A stretch of DNA of 53,165 bases from Microbacterium sp. GTDB lineage: Bacteria; Actinomycetota; Actinomycetes; Actinomycetales; Microbacteriaceae. This document shows, piece by piece, positions 16,579 to 27,013 of the stretch (position 1 is its first letter; each line of letters opens with the position of its first letter). Location: NCBI RefSeq assembly GCF_011620715.1, contig NZ_WOYP01000023.1, positions 1 to 53,165 of the forward strand, given 5' to 3'. Position numbers and translations under genes: made by a program. The notes beneath the pieces were generated by a model. That model searched no databases. It saw only the letters and a list, made by a program, of their open reading frames with translations, and was not told where the DNA came from.

Positions 16579-18219
16579 ATGAGCCGCGCGGGACAGCCAG
16601 CTGAAGCATCCGATCTGATCGACATCGACGAGCTGATCAACGCCTATTACGACCGCAAGCCGGATGCCGGGGTCCCCGAGCAGCGGGTCGCCTTCGGCAC
16701 GAGCGGGCATCGCGGGTCGTCGCTGAGCACGAGCTTCAACGAGGACCACATCCTCGCCACCACCCAGGCGATCGTGGACTATCGCAACGCCCAGGGCATC
16801 GCCGGTCCGCTGTTCCTGGGGCGCGACACACACGGTCTGTCGCTGCCGGCCGAGCGCAGCGCGATCGAGGTGCTCGTGGCGAACGGCATCGACGTGCGCG
16901 TCGACGCCCGCGACGCGTGGGTGCCGACACCGGCGCTCAGCCACGCGATCCTCGCCTACAATCGCGGCCGGACGCTGGATGACCCGGGCCGCTCCGACGG
17001 CATCGTCGTGACCCCGTCGCACAATCCCCCGCGCGACGGCGGCTTCAAGTACAACCCGCCGAACGGGGGGCCCGCTGACACCGACGCGACCGGCTGGATA
17101 GCGGACCGCGCGAACGAGCTGATCGCCGGCGGTCTGGAGGGAGTGCGTCGCACTCCGTTCAAAGACCTCGACGGCGACGGGCTCGGCGAGTACGACTTCC
17201 GAGAGGCGTACGTGCGCGACCTCGAGAACATCATCGACATCGCTGCGATCAAGAAAGCGGGTGTGCGCATCGGAGCCGATCCGCTCGGCGGCGCCTCGGT
17301 CGAGTACTGGGACCTGATCGGCGAGCACTACGGGCTCGACCTCACGGTCGTCAACCCCGACGTCGACCCGACCTGGCGCTTCATGACGCTGGACTGGGAC
17401 GAGAAGATCCGCATGGATCCGTCGTCCCCGAACGCCATGGCGTCGCTGGTCGCGAAGCGGCACGACTACGACATCCTCACCGGAAACGACGCGGATGCCG
17501 ACCGCCACGGCATCGTCACCCCCGACGCCGGGCTGATGAACCCCAACCACTACCTCGCGGTGGCGATCGACTACCTGTACGCGCACCGTCCGGGATGGCC
17601 GGCGGACTCGGCGGTCGGCAAGACCCTGGTGTCGTCGATGATCATCGACCGGGTCGCGGAATCGCTCGGCCGGACGCTGCTCGAGGTGCCGGTCGGATTC
17701 AAGTGGTTCGTTCCCGGACTGCTGGACGGCTCGGTCGCGTTCGGCGGCGAGGAGTCGGCCGGAGCCTCGTTCCTGCGGTTCGACGGCACCGTGTGGACGA
17801 CCGACAAGGACGGCATCCTGCTGTGCCTGCTCGCCGCCGAGATCCTCGCGGTGACCGGCAAGACACCCTCGCAGCGTTACGCCGAGCTCGAGGAGACCTT
17901 CGGCTCGTCGGCCTACCGGCGCGTCGACGCGCCCGCGACGCCGGCGCAGAAGGCGCAGCTGGCCAAGCTCGCGCCCGAAGCCGTCACCGCGACCGAACTG
18001 GCCGGCGAGCCGATCATCGCGAAGCTGTCGCACGCACCCGGCAACGGGGCCGCGATCGGCGGCGTGAAGGTCGTGACCGAGCACGCGTGGTTCGCCGCGC
18101 GCCCGTCCGGCACCGAGGACGTGTACAAGCTGTACGCCGAGTCGCTGCGCGGCGAGGAGCACCTGCGCGAAGTGCAGGAGGAAGCCCGCGCGGTCGTGGA
18201 CGCGGCCCTCGAGGCATAA
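16579..18219 (+). CDS. pgm: Phosphoglucomutase (alpha-D-glucose phosphate-specific)
   Basis: Interconverts glucose 1-phosphate and glucose 6-phosphate, feeding glycogen and envelope sugar synthesis. This 546-residue protein has the family domains in order: [11 protein letters not shown] near the N-terminus, phospho-serine loop [12 protein letters not shown] (Ser147), metal loop [10 protein letters not shown], sugar loop [10 protein letters not shown] and phosphate loop [10 protein letters not shown]. The length matches the family. The reading frame extends far upstream without a plausible start; ATG at 16579 begins the normal N-terminus. It converges with the glycerate kinase gene, whose stop is 13 bases away. 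Confidence 0.95.
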   Translation: MSRAGQPAEASDLIDIDELINAYYDRKPDAGVPEQRVAFGTSGHRGSSLSTSFNEDHILATTQAIVDYRNAQGIAGPLFLGRDTHGLSLPAERSAIEVLVANGIDVRVDARDAWVPTPALSHAILAYNRGRTLDDPGRSDGIVVTPSHNPPRDGGFKYNPPNGGPADTDATGWIADRANELIAGGLEGVRRTPFKDLDGDGLGEYDFREAYVRDLENIIDIAAIKKAGVRIGADPLGGASVEYWDLIGEHYGLDLTVVNPDVDPTWRFMTLDWDEKIRMDPSSPNAMASLVAKRHDYDILTGNDADADRHGIVTPDAGLMNPNHYLAVAIDYLYAHRPGWPADSAVGKTLVSSMIIDRVAESLGRTLLEVPVGFKWFVPGLLDGSVAFGGEESAGASFLRFDGTVWTTDKDGILLCLLAAEILAVTGKTPSQRYAELEETFGSSAYRRVDAPATPAQKAQLAKLAPEAVTATELAGEPIIAKLSHAPGNGAAIGGVKVVTEHAWFAARPSGTEDVYKLYAESLRGEEHLREVQEEARAVVDAALEA

Positions 18220-18232
18220 GCGACGGAGTCCG

Positions 18233-19372
18233 TCAAGCGAGGGTGCGGGCGAGCGCGGCGCCTGCCTCGCGCAGCCACCGCGCCGGGTCGGCGATCGCGG
18301 CCTCACCGCTGCCGGCCAGTTCGGTGAGCGAGACGGATGCCGCGAACGCCGAGGTGTCGGCATCCGGGGCAATTCGCCCCGCGACCAGCGCGACCGGCAC
18401 CGCCGCCTCGGCGGCGAGCGCGGCGACGTGGGTGGGGGCTTTGCCCGCGGCGGACTGCCCGTCGAACGAGCCCTCACCCGTCACCACGACGGATGCCGCC
18501 GCCAACGCTCCGCGAAGGTCGACGAGCTCCGCGACCTCGGCAGCCCCCGGGACGATCCGCGCCCCCCAGGAGAGCAGCCCGAAGCCCACTCCTCCGGCAG
18601 CCCCGGCTCCAGGAGTCCGAGGATCGGCGGGCAGCAGCCGCGCGAGCCGGGCCAGGCCGGCATCCGCGCGGAGGACTGCGGCCTCGCCCAGGCCCTTCTG
18701 CGGTCCGAAGACAGCCGCCGAGCCGAAGGTGCCGAGCAAGGGGTTCGTCACGTCGCTGAGCACGAGCACGCCTTTCGCGGGCAGGGGGCGAAGCGCCGAC
18801 AGGTCTGCCGCCGCCACGGTGTCGAGGCCGCGGGCGCCGAGCGGGATCGTGGTGCCGGCGGCATCCGTGAATCTGGCGCCGAGCGCGGTCAGCATGCCCG
18901 TGCCGCCATCGGTCGAAGAGCTGCTGCCGATGCCGAGCACGAGTCGCGAGACAGGCTTCTCAAGAACCCCGTGATCGAGGGCGGCCGCGATCGCCTCGCC
19001 GAACCCGACCGTGTGCGCGTCGAGCGGGAGCACTCCTGACCCGAGCAGTTCGATGCCCGACGTGGACGCGAGTTCGACGACCGCCGTGCCGTCCGGGGCT
19101 TCCGCGGTGGCGGGGAGGAGCAGCCAGGATGCCGCGACCGGGCGTCCGTGCGGACCCGTCACGGTCACCGGCATGCGAGTGCTGTCCGGGATCGCCGCGG
19201 CGAACGCTTCGAGCGTGCCCTCTCCGCCGTCGGCCATCCCTCGGGCGAGGATCTCGACCGAGGGATCGACCGTGCGCCACCCGTCGGCGAGTGCCGCGGC
19301 CACGTCGGCCGCGGCGATCGACCCCTTGAAGCCGTCGGGCGCGAGGACGACCCTCGTCACGGCACCACTCAC
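18233..19372 (-). CDS. Glycerate kinase (GlxK/GarK type)
   Basis: Phosphorylates D-glycerate, linking glyoxylate or serine-derived carbon to glycolysis. This 379-residue protein has the family motifs VVLAPDGFKGS at the N-terminus, MADGGEGTLEAF, a central LGIGSSSSTDGGTGM and GAAGGVGFGLL. The GTG at 19372 is chosen because TAGACT lies seven bases upstream, giving a leaderless start. A second GTG four codons later is possible. Which carbon of glycerate is phosphorylated cannot be told. Confidence 0.9.
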   Translation of the reverse strand: MSGAVTRVVLAPDGFKGSIAAADVAAALADGWRTVDPSVEILARGMADGGEGTLEAFAAAIPDSTRMPVTVTGPHGRPVAASWLLLPATAEAPDGTAVVELASTSGIELLGSGVLPLDAHTVGFGEAIAAALDHGVLEKPVSRLVLGIGSSSSTDGGTGMLTALGARFTDAAGTTIPLGARGLDTVAAADLSALRPLPAKGVLVLSDVTNPLLGTFGSAAVFGPQKGLGEAAVLRADAGLARLARLLPADPRTPGAGAAGGVGFGLLSWGARIVPGAAEVAELVDLRGALAAASVVVTGEGSFDGQSAAGKAPTHVAALAAEAAVPVALVAGRIAPDADTSAFAASVSLTELAGSGEAAIADPARWLREAGAALARTLA

Positions 19373-19379
19373 GGGGCAG

Positions 19380-19385
19380 AGTCTA
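19380..19385 (-). promoter_or_regulatory. Leaderless -10 element of the glycerate kinase gene
   Basis: TAGACT on the minus strand, seven bases before the GTG at 19372. Confidence 0.45.
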
Positions 19386-19597
19386 CGGGCGCGGAAACCA
19401 GCGGCGAGATCGCCGGCAGCGGGTGGTTCTCCGGGCTGGTGCAGGTTGGTCACGGCCAGGTTGTCATGACGTCTGCGCGATGAGATTGGGCGTAGCATCA
19501 CAGCACCGTGGAAGATCAGCCGAAGGCGCTATCCCGGCCACGGGAGCGGCGAGCTCCGAAACACCATCCGCCTACTCTTCAACGATGAGGAATGACC

Positions 19598-21319
19598 ATG
19601 TCGATCAGCCCTGCTGCCGAACGTTTCCGCGCCGCGCGCGATCAGCTTGACGAGCTTCGCGAGGACTACCCGCGAGCGCTCTCGGAGTTCGCGTGGCCGC
19701 AGATCGACGGCGCGTTCAACTGGGCGATCGACTGGTTCGACGACATCGCGCGCGGAAATCACGCGCCCGCCCTGGTGATCGTCGAGGAAGGCGGTCAGCG
19801 CGTGACGCGGACGTTCGACGAGATGGCGACGCGCTCTGACCAGCTCGGGCACTGGCTGCGGGCGCGAGGAGTCCAAAAGGGGGACGCAGTCCTGCTGATG
19901 CTCGGCAATCAGGTCGAGCTCTGGGAGTCGATGCTCGCGCTCACCAAGATCGGTGCGATCATCCTGCCCACGACGCTGGCGATCGGCAGCGACGACCTGC
20001 AGGACCGCCTCGAGCGCGGCTCGGTCGCGCACGTGATCGCAGCCGGGGATCATGTCGACAAGTTCACCCTCCTGCCGCAGCAGGTGTCCGGCGTCCGCGT
20101 CGGGGACGGCCCACAGGGATGGGCCGATTACGACGAGGCGTTCCGCACTCCTGCCGATCGGATGCCGCACCCCGGCACGCTCGCGACCGACCCGCTGCTG
20201 CACTATTTCACCTCCGGCACGACCAGTCGCCCGAAGCTCGTGGAGCACACACACGTCTCCTACCCGGTCGGTCACCTCACGACGATGTACTGGCTGGGTC
20301 TGCGTCCGGGCGATGTTCATCTGGCGATCAGCTCGCCCGGGTGGGCCAAGCACGCGTGGAGCTGCTTCTTCGCGCCCTGGATCGCAGAGGCGACGATCTT
20401 CGTGTACAACTACGCGCGGTTCAACGCCGATCGGATGCTGGAGACCATCCGCGCCGAGGGGGTCACCTCGTTCTGCGCACCTCCCACTGTCTGGCGGATG
20501 CTGATCCAGTCCGACCTCTCCGCCGGTCCCGGTGGGCTGCGCGAGGCCGTCTCGGCGGGCGAACCGCTCAACCCCGAGGTCATCGCCCAAGTGCGCACCC
20601 ACTGGGGGCTCACCATCCGCGACGGGTACGGTCAAACCGAGATGACCGCAGTGATCGCGAACTCCCCCGGTCAGCCGATCAAAGACGGCGCGATGGGCCG
20701 GCCGCTTCCCGGCTGCCCGATCGTGCTCATCGACCCGGTCACCGGAGAGCAGTCCGACGAGGGCGAGATCTGCGTGGATCTGGCACAGCACCCGACGAAC
20801 CTGATGACCGGATACCTCGCCGATCCGGAGCGCAACGCCGAGGCATCCGCGGGCGGCTACTTCCACACGGGTGACATCGCCGCGCGCGACGAGGACGGCT
20901 ATCTCACTTACATCGGTCGCACCGACGACATCTTCAAGGCCTCCGACTACAAGATCAGCCCTTTCGAGCTCGAGAGCGTCCTCGTCGAGCACCCCGCGGT
21001 CGTCGAGGCGGCCATCGTCCCGGCCCCTGACGAGCTGCGGCTCGCGGTGCCCAAGGCCTACGTCGTCCTGGCCGCGGGCGTCGAGCCGACGATCGAGACC
21101 GCGCACGACATCCTGCTGTACGCCCGCACCCATCTCTCGGCGTACCAGCGCATTCGGCGAATCGAGTTCTTCGACCTGCCCAAGACCATCTCCGGCAAGA
21201 TCCGCCGTGTCGAGCTCCGCCAGCGCGAGGAGCGCATCCACCGCGGCGAAGAGTCCGCCCACGAATGGCGGGACGATCAGATCCGCGACGCCCCGATCGA
21301 AGGCGAAGCAGGATCATGA
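19598..21319 (+). CDS. AMP-dependent acyl-CoA synthetase (medium-chain/acetyl-CoA synthetase-like)
   Basis: This 573-residue adenylate-forming enzyme activates a carboxylic acid and transfers it to CoA. Core motifs are HYFTSGTTSRPK (the usual Gly after TSGTT is Ser), DGYGQTEMT, TGDIAARDEDGY and the C-terminal lysine region PKTISGKIRRVELR. It resembles the acetyl/medium-chain acyl-CoA synthetase branch. The ATG at 19598 is preferred over 19592 because GAGG lies seven bases ahead. The acid substrate is unknown; short-branched, medium-chain or aromatic acids are possible. Confidence 0.9.
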   Translation: MSISPAAERFRAARDQLDELREDYPRALSEFAWPQIDGAFNWAIDWFDDIARGNHAPALVIVEEGGQRVTRTFDEMATRSDQLGHWLRARGVQKGDAVLLMLGNQVELWESMLALTKIGAIILPTTLAIGSDDLQDRLERGSVAHVIAAGDHVDKFTLLPQQVSGVRVGDGPQGWADYDEAFRTPADRMPHPGTLATDPLLHYFTSGTTSRPKLVEHTHVSYPVGHLTTMYWLGLRPGDVHLAISSPGWAKHAWSCFFAPWIAEATIFVYNYARFNADRMLETIRAEGVTSFCAPPTVWRMLIQSDLSAGPGGLREAVSAGEPLNPEVIAQVRTHWGLTIRDGYGQTEMTAVIANSPGQPIKDGAMGRPLPGCPIVLIDPVTGEQSDEGEICVDLAQHPTNLMTGYLADPERNAEASAGGYFHTGDIAARDEDGYLTYIGRTDDIFKASDYKISPFELESVLVEHPAVVEAAIVPAPDELRLAVPKAYVVLAAGVEPTIETAHDILLYARTHLSAYQRIRRIEFFDLPKTISGKIRRVELRQREERIHRGEESAHEWRDDQIRDAPIEGEAGS

Positions 21320-21365
21320 GATCTCGGCCTCTGTGGACATCCACCGGGCCGACACCACACGTCTC

Positions 21366-21397
21366 ACCCCCTGAACGGCGCACCCCCTGAACGGCGC
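21366..21397. repeat. Tandem 16-base duplication in the intergenic gap
   Basis: Two adjacent identical 16-base units (beginning ACCCCCTGAA) lie between the acyl-CoA synthetase and the alpha/beta hydrolase. No gene is seen in this 205-base gap. A slippage duplication is the simplest explanation. Confidence 0.75.
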
Positions 21398-21461
21398 AGA
21401 GCCGGCCTCCGCCGGGACCCATAACCTCCCGACGCGCGGGCCGCAACCCCCTGGCGGGTAG

Positions 21462-22361
<900 letters not shown>

Positions 22362-22414
22362 CCCCAAGCGTCAGCTGACCCGCATCGCACGCGCGACCTC
22401 CTGAGCCGCGGGCG

Positions 22415-24706
22415 CTACGACTGCGGCGCGTTCGCCATCGCCAGCAGCTGGTCGATCATCTCCGGTGAGAAGTCCTCGCCCGCCATCATGCCGATGCGGC
22501 CGATCGGGAACGAGTTCATCATCCTCATCATGTCCACACCCTCGGGCATGATCGAGGCCGCGCCGTCCATCGTGCTCATCATCTGCGTCAGGGCAGCCTG
22601 CACGATCGGGCCGGCGACCGGGTGGGCGAACACCTCGCCGAGCGAGGACTCCCGCGTGAGCGGCAGCGATACCGCGTCGCCCTCGACCGTGACCGAAGCC
22701 GACGAGCGGAGGTCACGGCTCGAGGCCGCGACTTCGACCAGATACGAGCCACCCTCGACGACCCACCGCTGCGCGGCGACATGCCAGTACGCGAGGTCTT
22801 CGCGACGGACGGTGAGCACGATCTCGCGGCTCTGGCCCGCGGCGAGGGCGACTGAAGCGAACGCCTTGAGCTCGCGCACCGGCCGCCGCACGGTCGAATC
22901 GGCCAGCGAGGTGTACACCTGCACGACCTCGCGGCCATCGCGGGTGCCGGTGTTGGTCACCGTCAGGCACACGTCGATGTCGCCGTTCGCGTCAACGGAT
23001 GCCGCGGCATCCCCGTACGCGAACGTCGTGTACGAGAGTCCATGCCCGAAGGGGTATGCGACCTCGATGTCGCGCGCGTCATACCAGCGGTAGCCGACGA
23101 AAAGGCCCTCGCCATAGCGCACGTGGCCGTCCATCCCCCCGAAGTCGAGGAAGGACGGGGTGTCCTGAAGCCGCAGCGGGATCGTCTCGGTGAGCTTCGC
23201 GGAAGGGTTGACCGCGCCGTAGAGCACGTCAGCAGTCGCGCCGCCCCCGGCCTGGCCGAGCAGCCACGCCTCGAGGATCGCGGGCACGCGGTCCGCGAAC
23301 GGCAGCGCGACGACGCCGCCGTTCGAGAGCACGACGACCGTGTTCGGGTTCGCCGCGAGCACAGCGTCGAGCAGCGCGAGCTGGTCGGCGGGCAGGTCGA
23401 TGTGCTCGCGGTCGTAACCTTCGGACTCGGCCGCCTCGGGCAGTCCCAGGAACAGCACCGCGACGTCCTTGGACCCGGCGAGCTCGACGGCGGCGGCGCG
23501 CAGCTCGTTCGCGTCGGCGGTGTCGCGCGGGCTCACGGTGTACCCCTGGGCGAAGAACGTGTTGTCGTGGCCCGCGTAGCCGCTGATCTCATCGAGCGCG
23601 TTGTCGAGCCGGGTCGGGTTGATCTTCGACGACCCGGCGCCCTGGTATCGCGGCTTCTCGGCGAACGCGCCGATCACCGCAACCGAGGCGGCCGGGCTCA
23701 GCGGCAGCAGGTCGCCGTCGTTCTTCAGCAGCACGATGCCGCGCCCCGCCGCCTCGCGCGCCAGTGCGTGGTGTGCATCCGCGTCGAGCGGGCCCGTGAT
23801 CGACCCGGCACCCGCCTGCGACTTGCGCACGAGGTCGAGCACACGCCCGGCGGCGACGTCGAGCACGCTCTCATCGAGCGAACCGTCCCGGACGGCGGCG
23901 ACGAGCTGCGCGTCGGTGTGGCCGTTCGAGGTCGGCATCTCCAGGTCCATGCCGGCGGCGAGCGAGGGCACACGTTCGTTGACGGCGCCCCAGTCCGAGA
24001 CGACGAGTCCCTCGAAGCCCCATTCGTCGCGCAGCACACGCGTCAGCAGCCACGGGTCCTCCGATGCGTAGACGCCGTTGATGCGGTTGTACGAGCACAT
24101 GACCGTCCACGGCTGCGCGTCCTGCACGGCCCGCTGGAATCCGCGCAGGTAGATCTCGCGCAGCGGCCGCTCGTCGACGTCGCTCGACGCGCGCATGCGG
24201 TCGTTCTCCTGATTGTTCGCCGCGAAGTGCTTGAGCGAGGCACCCACACCCTTCGACTGGATGCCGCGCACCAGGCCGGCGCCGAGCACGCCCGAGACGA
24301 TCGGGTCTTCGGAGAGATACTCGAAGTTGCGCCCGCACAGCGGCGAGCGCTTGATGTTGATGCCGGGGCCGAGCAGCACAGCGACGTTCTCGATCGCCGA
24401 CTCGACTCCGAGCGCCTCACCGACGCGCTCGGCGAGCTCGGCATCCCACGACGCACCCAGACCGACCGCCGGCGGGAAGCACGTCGCGGGGACGCTCTCG
24501 GCGAGACCCAGGTGGTCGGCCGAGCCCGCCTGCTTGCGCAGACCGTGCGGGCCGTCGGTGAGCATGATCGCCGGAATGCCCACGCGTTCGACCGCCTTGG
24601 TCGTCCAGAAGCTGCCGCCGCTGGTGAGCGATGCCTTTTCTTCGAGGGTCAGTTCGGCGATGTTTTCGGCGGTGCTCGGGGGCAGGGTCTGCGTGGTGTC
24701 GGTCAT
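22415..24706 (-). CDS. Glycoside hydrolase family 3, beta-glucosidase-like
   Basis: This 763-residue enzyme lacks a signal peptide and should act in the cytoplasm on imported glycosides. Domains run in order: GH3 barrel with KHFAANNQE (Lys159-His160) and nucleophile Asp238 in VVSDWG, the GH3 C-terminal alpha/beta domain with RYQGAGSSKINP, then a fibronectin III-like domain and a Met-rich tail of about 60 residues. ATG at 24706 follows GGAG; the frame extends upstream without support. It is the last gene of an operon with an MFS transporter, with a divergent TetR. Beta-glucosidase activity is most likely, but beta-xylosidase is possible. Confidence 0.92.
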   Translation of the reverse strand: MTDTTQTLPPSTAENIAELTLEEKASLTSGGSFWTTKAVERVGIPAIMLTDGPHGLRKQAGSADHLGLAESVPATCFPPAVGLGASWDAELAERVGEALGVESAIENVAVLLGPGINIKRSPLCGRNFEYLSEDPIVSGVLGAGLVRGIQSKGVGASLKHFAANNQENDRMRASSDVDERPLREIYLRGFQRAVQDAQPWTVMCSYNRINGVYASEDPWLLTRVLRDEWGFEGLVVSDWGAVNERVPSLAAGMDLEMPTSNGHTDAQLVAAVRDGSLDESVLDVAAGRVLDLVRKSQAGAGSITGPLDADAHHALAREAAGRGIVLLKNDGDLLPLSPAASVAVIGAFAEKPRYQGAGSSKINPTRLDNALDEISGYAGHDNTFFAQGYTVSPRDTADANELRAAAVELAGSKDVAVLFLGLPEAAESEGYDREHIDLPADQLALLDAVLAANPNTVVVLSNGGVVALPFADRVPAILEAWLLGQAGGGATADVLYGAVNPSAKLTETIPLRLQDTPSFLDFGGMDGHVRYGEGLFVGYRWYDARDIEVAYPFGHGLSYTTFAYGDAAASVDANGDIDVCLTVTNTGTRDGREVVQVYTSLADSTVRRPVRELKAFASVALAAGQSREIVLTVRREDLAYWHVAAQRWVVEGGSYLVEVAASSRDLRSSASVTVEGDAVSLPLTRESSLGEVFAHPVAGPIVQAALTQMMSTMDGAASIMPEGVDMMRMMNSFPIGRIGMMAGEDFSPEMIDQLLAMANAPQS

Positions 24707-24759
24707 GTGCGCTCCAGTTTCGTGCGTGTGTTCGGGAGGAGAAGTCGGGGTCGGTGGGT

Positions 24760-24837
24760 TCAGGAGCCCGCGCCAGCGCGCTCTCGGCGGTGGAGGAACC
24801 ACCGGTGCGCGTTGATGAGCGTGCGCTGCCACACCAT
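24760..24837 (-). CDS. Putative 25-residue peptide coupled to the MFS transporter gene
   Basis: A tiny frame starts with an ATG that shares its A with the transporter stop codon (TGATG) and ends 53 bases before the GH3 start. The predicted product is basic and begins MVWQRTLINAHRW. The stop-start overlap suggests translation by reinitiation. I do not recognise it. It could be an unselected frame, so confidence is low. Confidence 0.35.
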   Translation of the reverse strand: MVWQRTLINAHRWFLHRRERAGAGS

Positions 24838-26162
24838 CAGCGGGTTGCCTTGATCGGCCAGACCGCGAACGCACCGAGAATGCTCAGCACGATGCCGACC
24901 GGGAACAGACCGGCGAAGCCGAACGCGAGCACGATCGCACCCGCCACGGCGGGAGCAAGCGTCTGCGGCAGCGTCGCGGCGATGTTCACGACGCCGAGGT
25001 CCTTCGCGAACGACTTGGCAGAGGGCAGCACTTCACTCATCAGCGCGGTGTCCACGGCTTGGAACATGCCGAAGCCGAGTCCGGCGATGAAGCTCATGAT
25101 CATCCACGCCTCCAAGGTCGGTGAGATCCACGGCAGCAGCATCGCAAGGCCCATGGCGACGGAGGAGCCGAAGACGAAGGGCTTGCGACGGCCGATCTTG
25201 TCGGACAGCGGCCCCGAGACGACCGTCGCGATGAGGATGCCGGCGAGGGTGATCAATCCGACGACCGGGATGACAGCCTGCGGGGACTCGACCTTCAGGT
25301 AGTCGGTGAGGATGAACAGCTGGTACCCGGTGATCGCGAAGTAGCCCGTGTAGAGCAGCAGGCGACCGGTGAAGGCCCAGAAGAAGTCGGGGTACTTGAT
25401 CGGATTGACCCAGAAGGTACGAAGGAAGTCGGGGAAGCTGAAGGGCTCGCGGGGCAGCTCCGTGCTCGGGTAGTCGGGGTTGAAGATCACGAACAGAGCC
25501 AGCACGACGACCGAGATCACCGCGAAGGTCACATAGCCCGCTGCGATGCTGTTGAAGAACAGCGACCCGATCACCTGGCCGCCGATCGCCCCCACCATGA
25601 GGCCGATACCCGACAGTGCCGCGAAGGTGCCACGGCGGGAGACGGGAACTCGGTCGGGCATGACCGCGCTCAGCGGACCCTGCGCGAAGTTGTAGGAGAT
25701 CTGCACGAGCGACCAGGCGATCGCCACGCCGACGAGGGTGTTCGCGAACGCGAGACCTACCAGCGACAGCGCACCGGCGAGAGAGCCGATGACGATCCAG
25801 GGCGCGCGGCGGCCGAATCGGGTGCGCGTGCGGTCGGAGATCTGACCGGCGACCGGCTGGGCGACCATCGCCAAGAACGCGCCGATCGTGGCGACGATCG
25901 CGAGGTTGGCGACCTTGTCGGCTTCTCCGAACTGCACGGTGATCTGCTGCGGGAGCAGGATGGCCGGAACTGCTCCCCAGACCAGGAAGATGCCGAGGTT
26001 GGCGGGGACGATCCAGCCCAGAAGCCGGCGCACGCCCTTGATGGGGGGAGGCGGGTCGTCGTTTCCGGCGGCGGTGGCGACGAAACTGTTCTCCGTCAGG
26101 GGCGAGGAGAGGTCGGTCTCGGGTGCGGACGACGGGATGTACGAATCAGACGGCAGTGTCAT
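24837..26162 (-). CDS. MFS transporter, probable glycoside importer
   Basis: This 441-residue protein has a hydrophilic head of about 45 residues and about twelve membrane helices of the major facilitator fold. The loop after helix 2 carries SDRTRTRFGRRAPW, a pattern common in sugar:cation and sucrose-type symporters. ATG at 26162 is preceded by GAGGAT. The following genes are a tiny coupled ORF and a GH3 glucosidase, which supports import of a beta-linked disaccharide or glycoside. A TetR regulator is transcribed divergently. The exact substrate cannot be told. Confidence 0.88.
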   Translation of the reverse strand: MTLPSDSYIPSSAPETDLSSPLTENSFVATAAGNDDPPPPIKGVRRLLGWIVPANLGIFLVWGAVPAILLPQQITVQFGEADKVANLAIVATIGAFLAMVAQPVAGQISDRTRTRFGRRAPWIVIGSLAGALSLVGLAFANTLVGVAIAWSLVQISYNFAQGPLSAVMPDRVPVSRRGTFAALSGIGLMVGAIGGQVIGSLFFNSIAAGYVTFAVISVVVLALFVIFNPDYPSTELPREPFSFPDFLRTFWVNPIKYPDFFWAFTGRLLLYTGYFAITGYQLFILTDYLKVESPQAVIPVVGLITLAGILIATVVSGPLSDKIGRRKPFVFGSSVAMGLAMLLPWISPTLEAWMIMSFIAGLGFGMFQAVDTALMSEVLPSAKSFAKDLGVVNIAATLPQTLAPAVAGAIVLAFGFAGLFPVGIVLSILGAFAVWPIKATR

Positions 26163-26205
26163 GGCGATCCTCGATCTTCGGGACGGCTCTGCATCGAGCC
26201 CATAG

Positions 26206-26226
26206 AAACCTTACGACACTAGGTTT
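26206..26226. promoter_or_regulatory. Candidate TetR operator between the MFS and tetR genes
   Basis: AAACCT and AGGTTT form an inverted repeat with a nine-base spacer in the divergent intergenic region. TetR proteins usually bind such palindromes to repress both directions, so this is the natural operator candidate. It lies upstream of the tetR -10 at 26250. Confidence 0.5.
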
Positions 26227-26249
26227 TCAAAATCAAGTGCCGTTCGGTT

Positions 26250-26255
26250 TAGTCT
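26250..26255 (+). promoter_or_regulatory. -10 element of the tetR gene
   Basis: TAGTCT, six bases before the ATG. A GGAGG is present but only one base from the start, too close to act normally, so the transcript is probably leaderless. Confidence 0.5.
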
Positions 26256-26261
26256 GGAGGC

Positions 26262-26879
26262 ATGGCACAGCGAGGTTCCTACGCCAAGGGCGTGGCCAAG
26301 CGCGAAGAGATCCTCGAGCGCGCCCTCGAGGTGATCGCCCGCGAGGGCTACCGCGGCGCCTCGATAAAGGAACTCGCCGAGGCTGTCGGGCTCAGCCAGG
26401 CGGGACTGCTGCACTACTTCGACAGCAAGGAAGAGCTCTTCACCGAGATCCTCCGCAAGCGTGACGAGATCGATGTGGTCCACTACGGCCCGGTGCCGCC
26501 CGCCGGCACCGATGCCGTCGACCTTCGTTCCGCCTACGTGGGAATCATCCGCCACAACAGCGATGTGCCCGGATTGGTGCAGCTGTTCTCACGGCTCTCG
26601 GTCGATGCCGCCGATCCCGAGCACCCCGCCCACAAGTACTTCATCGAGCGCAACGACAATATCCGGCGGGTCTTCCAGACCGCGCTGGCCCAGCAACAGG
26701 CAGCGGGTGAGCTCACCGACCGCGTCGATGCGGCCACGCTGGCACGCGTGTTCCAGGCCGTCGCCGATGGACTGCAGATCCAGTGGATGCTCGATCCGAG
26801 CGTCGATATGGCGGCCACGGTCGAGGCACTGTTCGAGGCCCTGACCACCGCGCCCGCGAACAACGGCAGCACCCCGTGA
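26262..26879 (+). CDS. TetR family transcriptional regulator
   Basis: This 205-residue protein has an N-terminal TetR helix-turn-helix (about residues 12-58) with IKELAEAVGLSQAGLLHYFDSKEELF, followed by a helical ligand domain. It is divergent from the MFS/GH3 operon, with an inverted repeat between them, so it probably represses that operon and itself. The inducer is likely a glycoside or a derived sugar; this is inferred from context. Confidence 0.9.
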   Translation: MAQRGSYAKGVAKREEILERALEVIAREGYRGASIKELAEAVGLSQAGLLHYFDSKEELFTEILRKRDEIDVVHYGPVPPAGTDAVDLRSAYVGIIRHNSDVPGLVQLFSRLSVDAADPEHPAHKYFIERNDNIRRVFQTALAQQQAAGELTDRVDAATLARVFQAVADGLQIQWMLDPSVDMAATVEALFEALTTAPANNGSTP

Positions 26880-27013
26880 CGCAGCATCCCGACTCGTTCG
26901 TGACCATCGCCCCGGGTCGGGTCAGCGGAGTCATCAGCGTCGCGTCAGGCATCGCGGCGCAGGACCTCACGAGGTGGAGCGCACTCGCGGCCTGACGGCG
27001 AGGCCGCCGGCCT

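Noticed and set aside
16345-18477. A 710-codon minus-strand frame
   Set aside because: It is antisense to pgm and shows no domain; pgm has all family motifs.
23042-24853. A 603-codon plus-strand frame
   Set aside because: It is antisense to the GH3 gene and has no family motif.
26880-27013. Possible gene or terminator between tetR and the methyltransferase
   Set aside because: Only short GC-rich partial palindromes and no supported frame were seen in these 134 bases.
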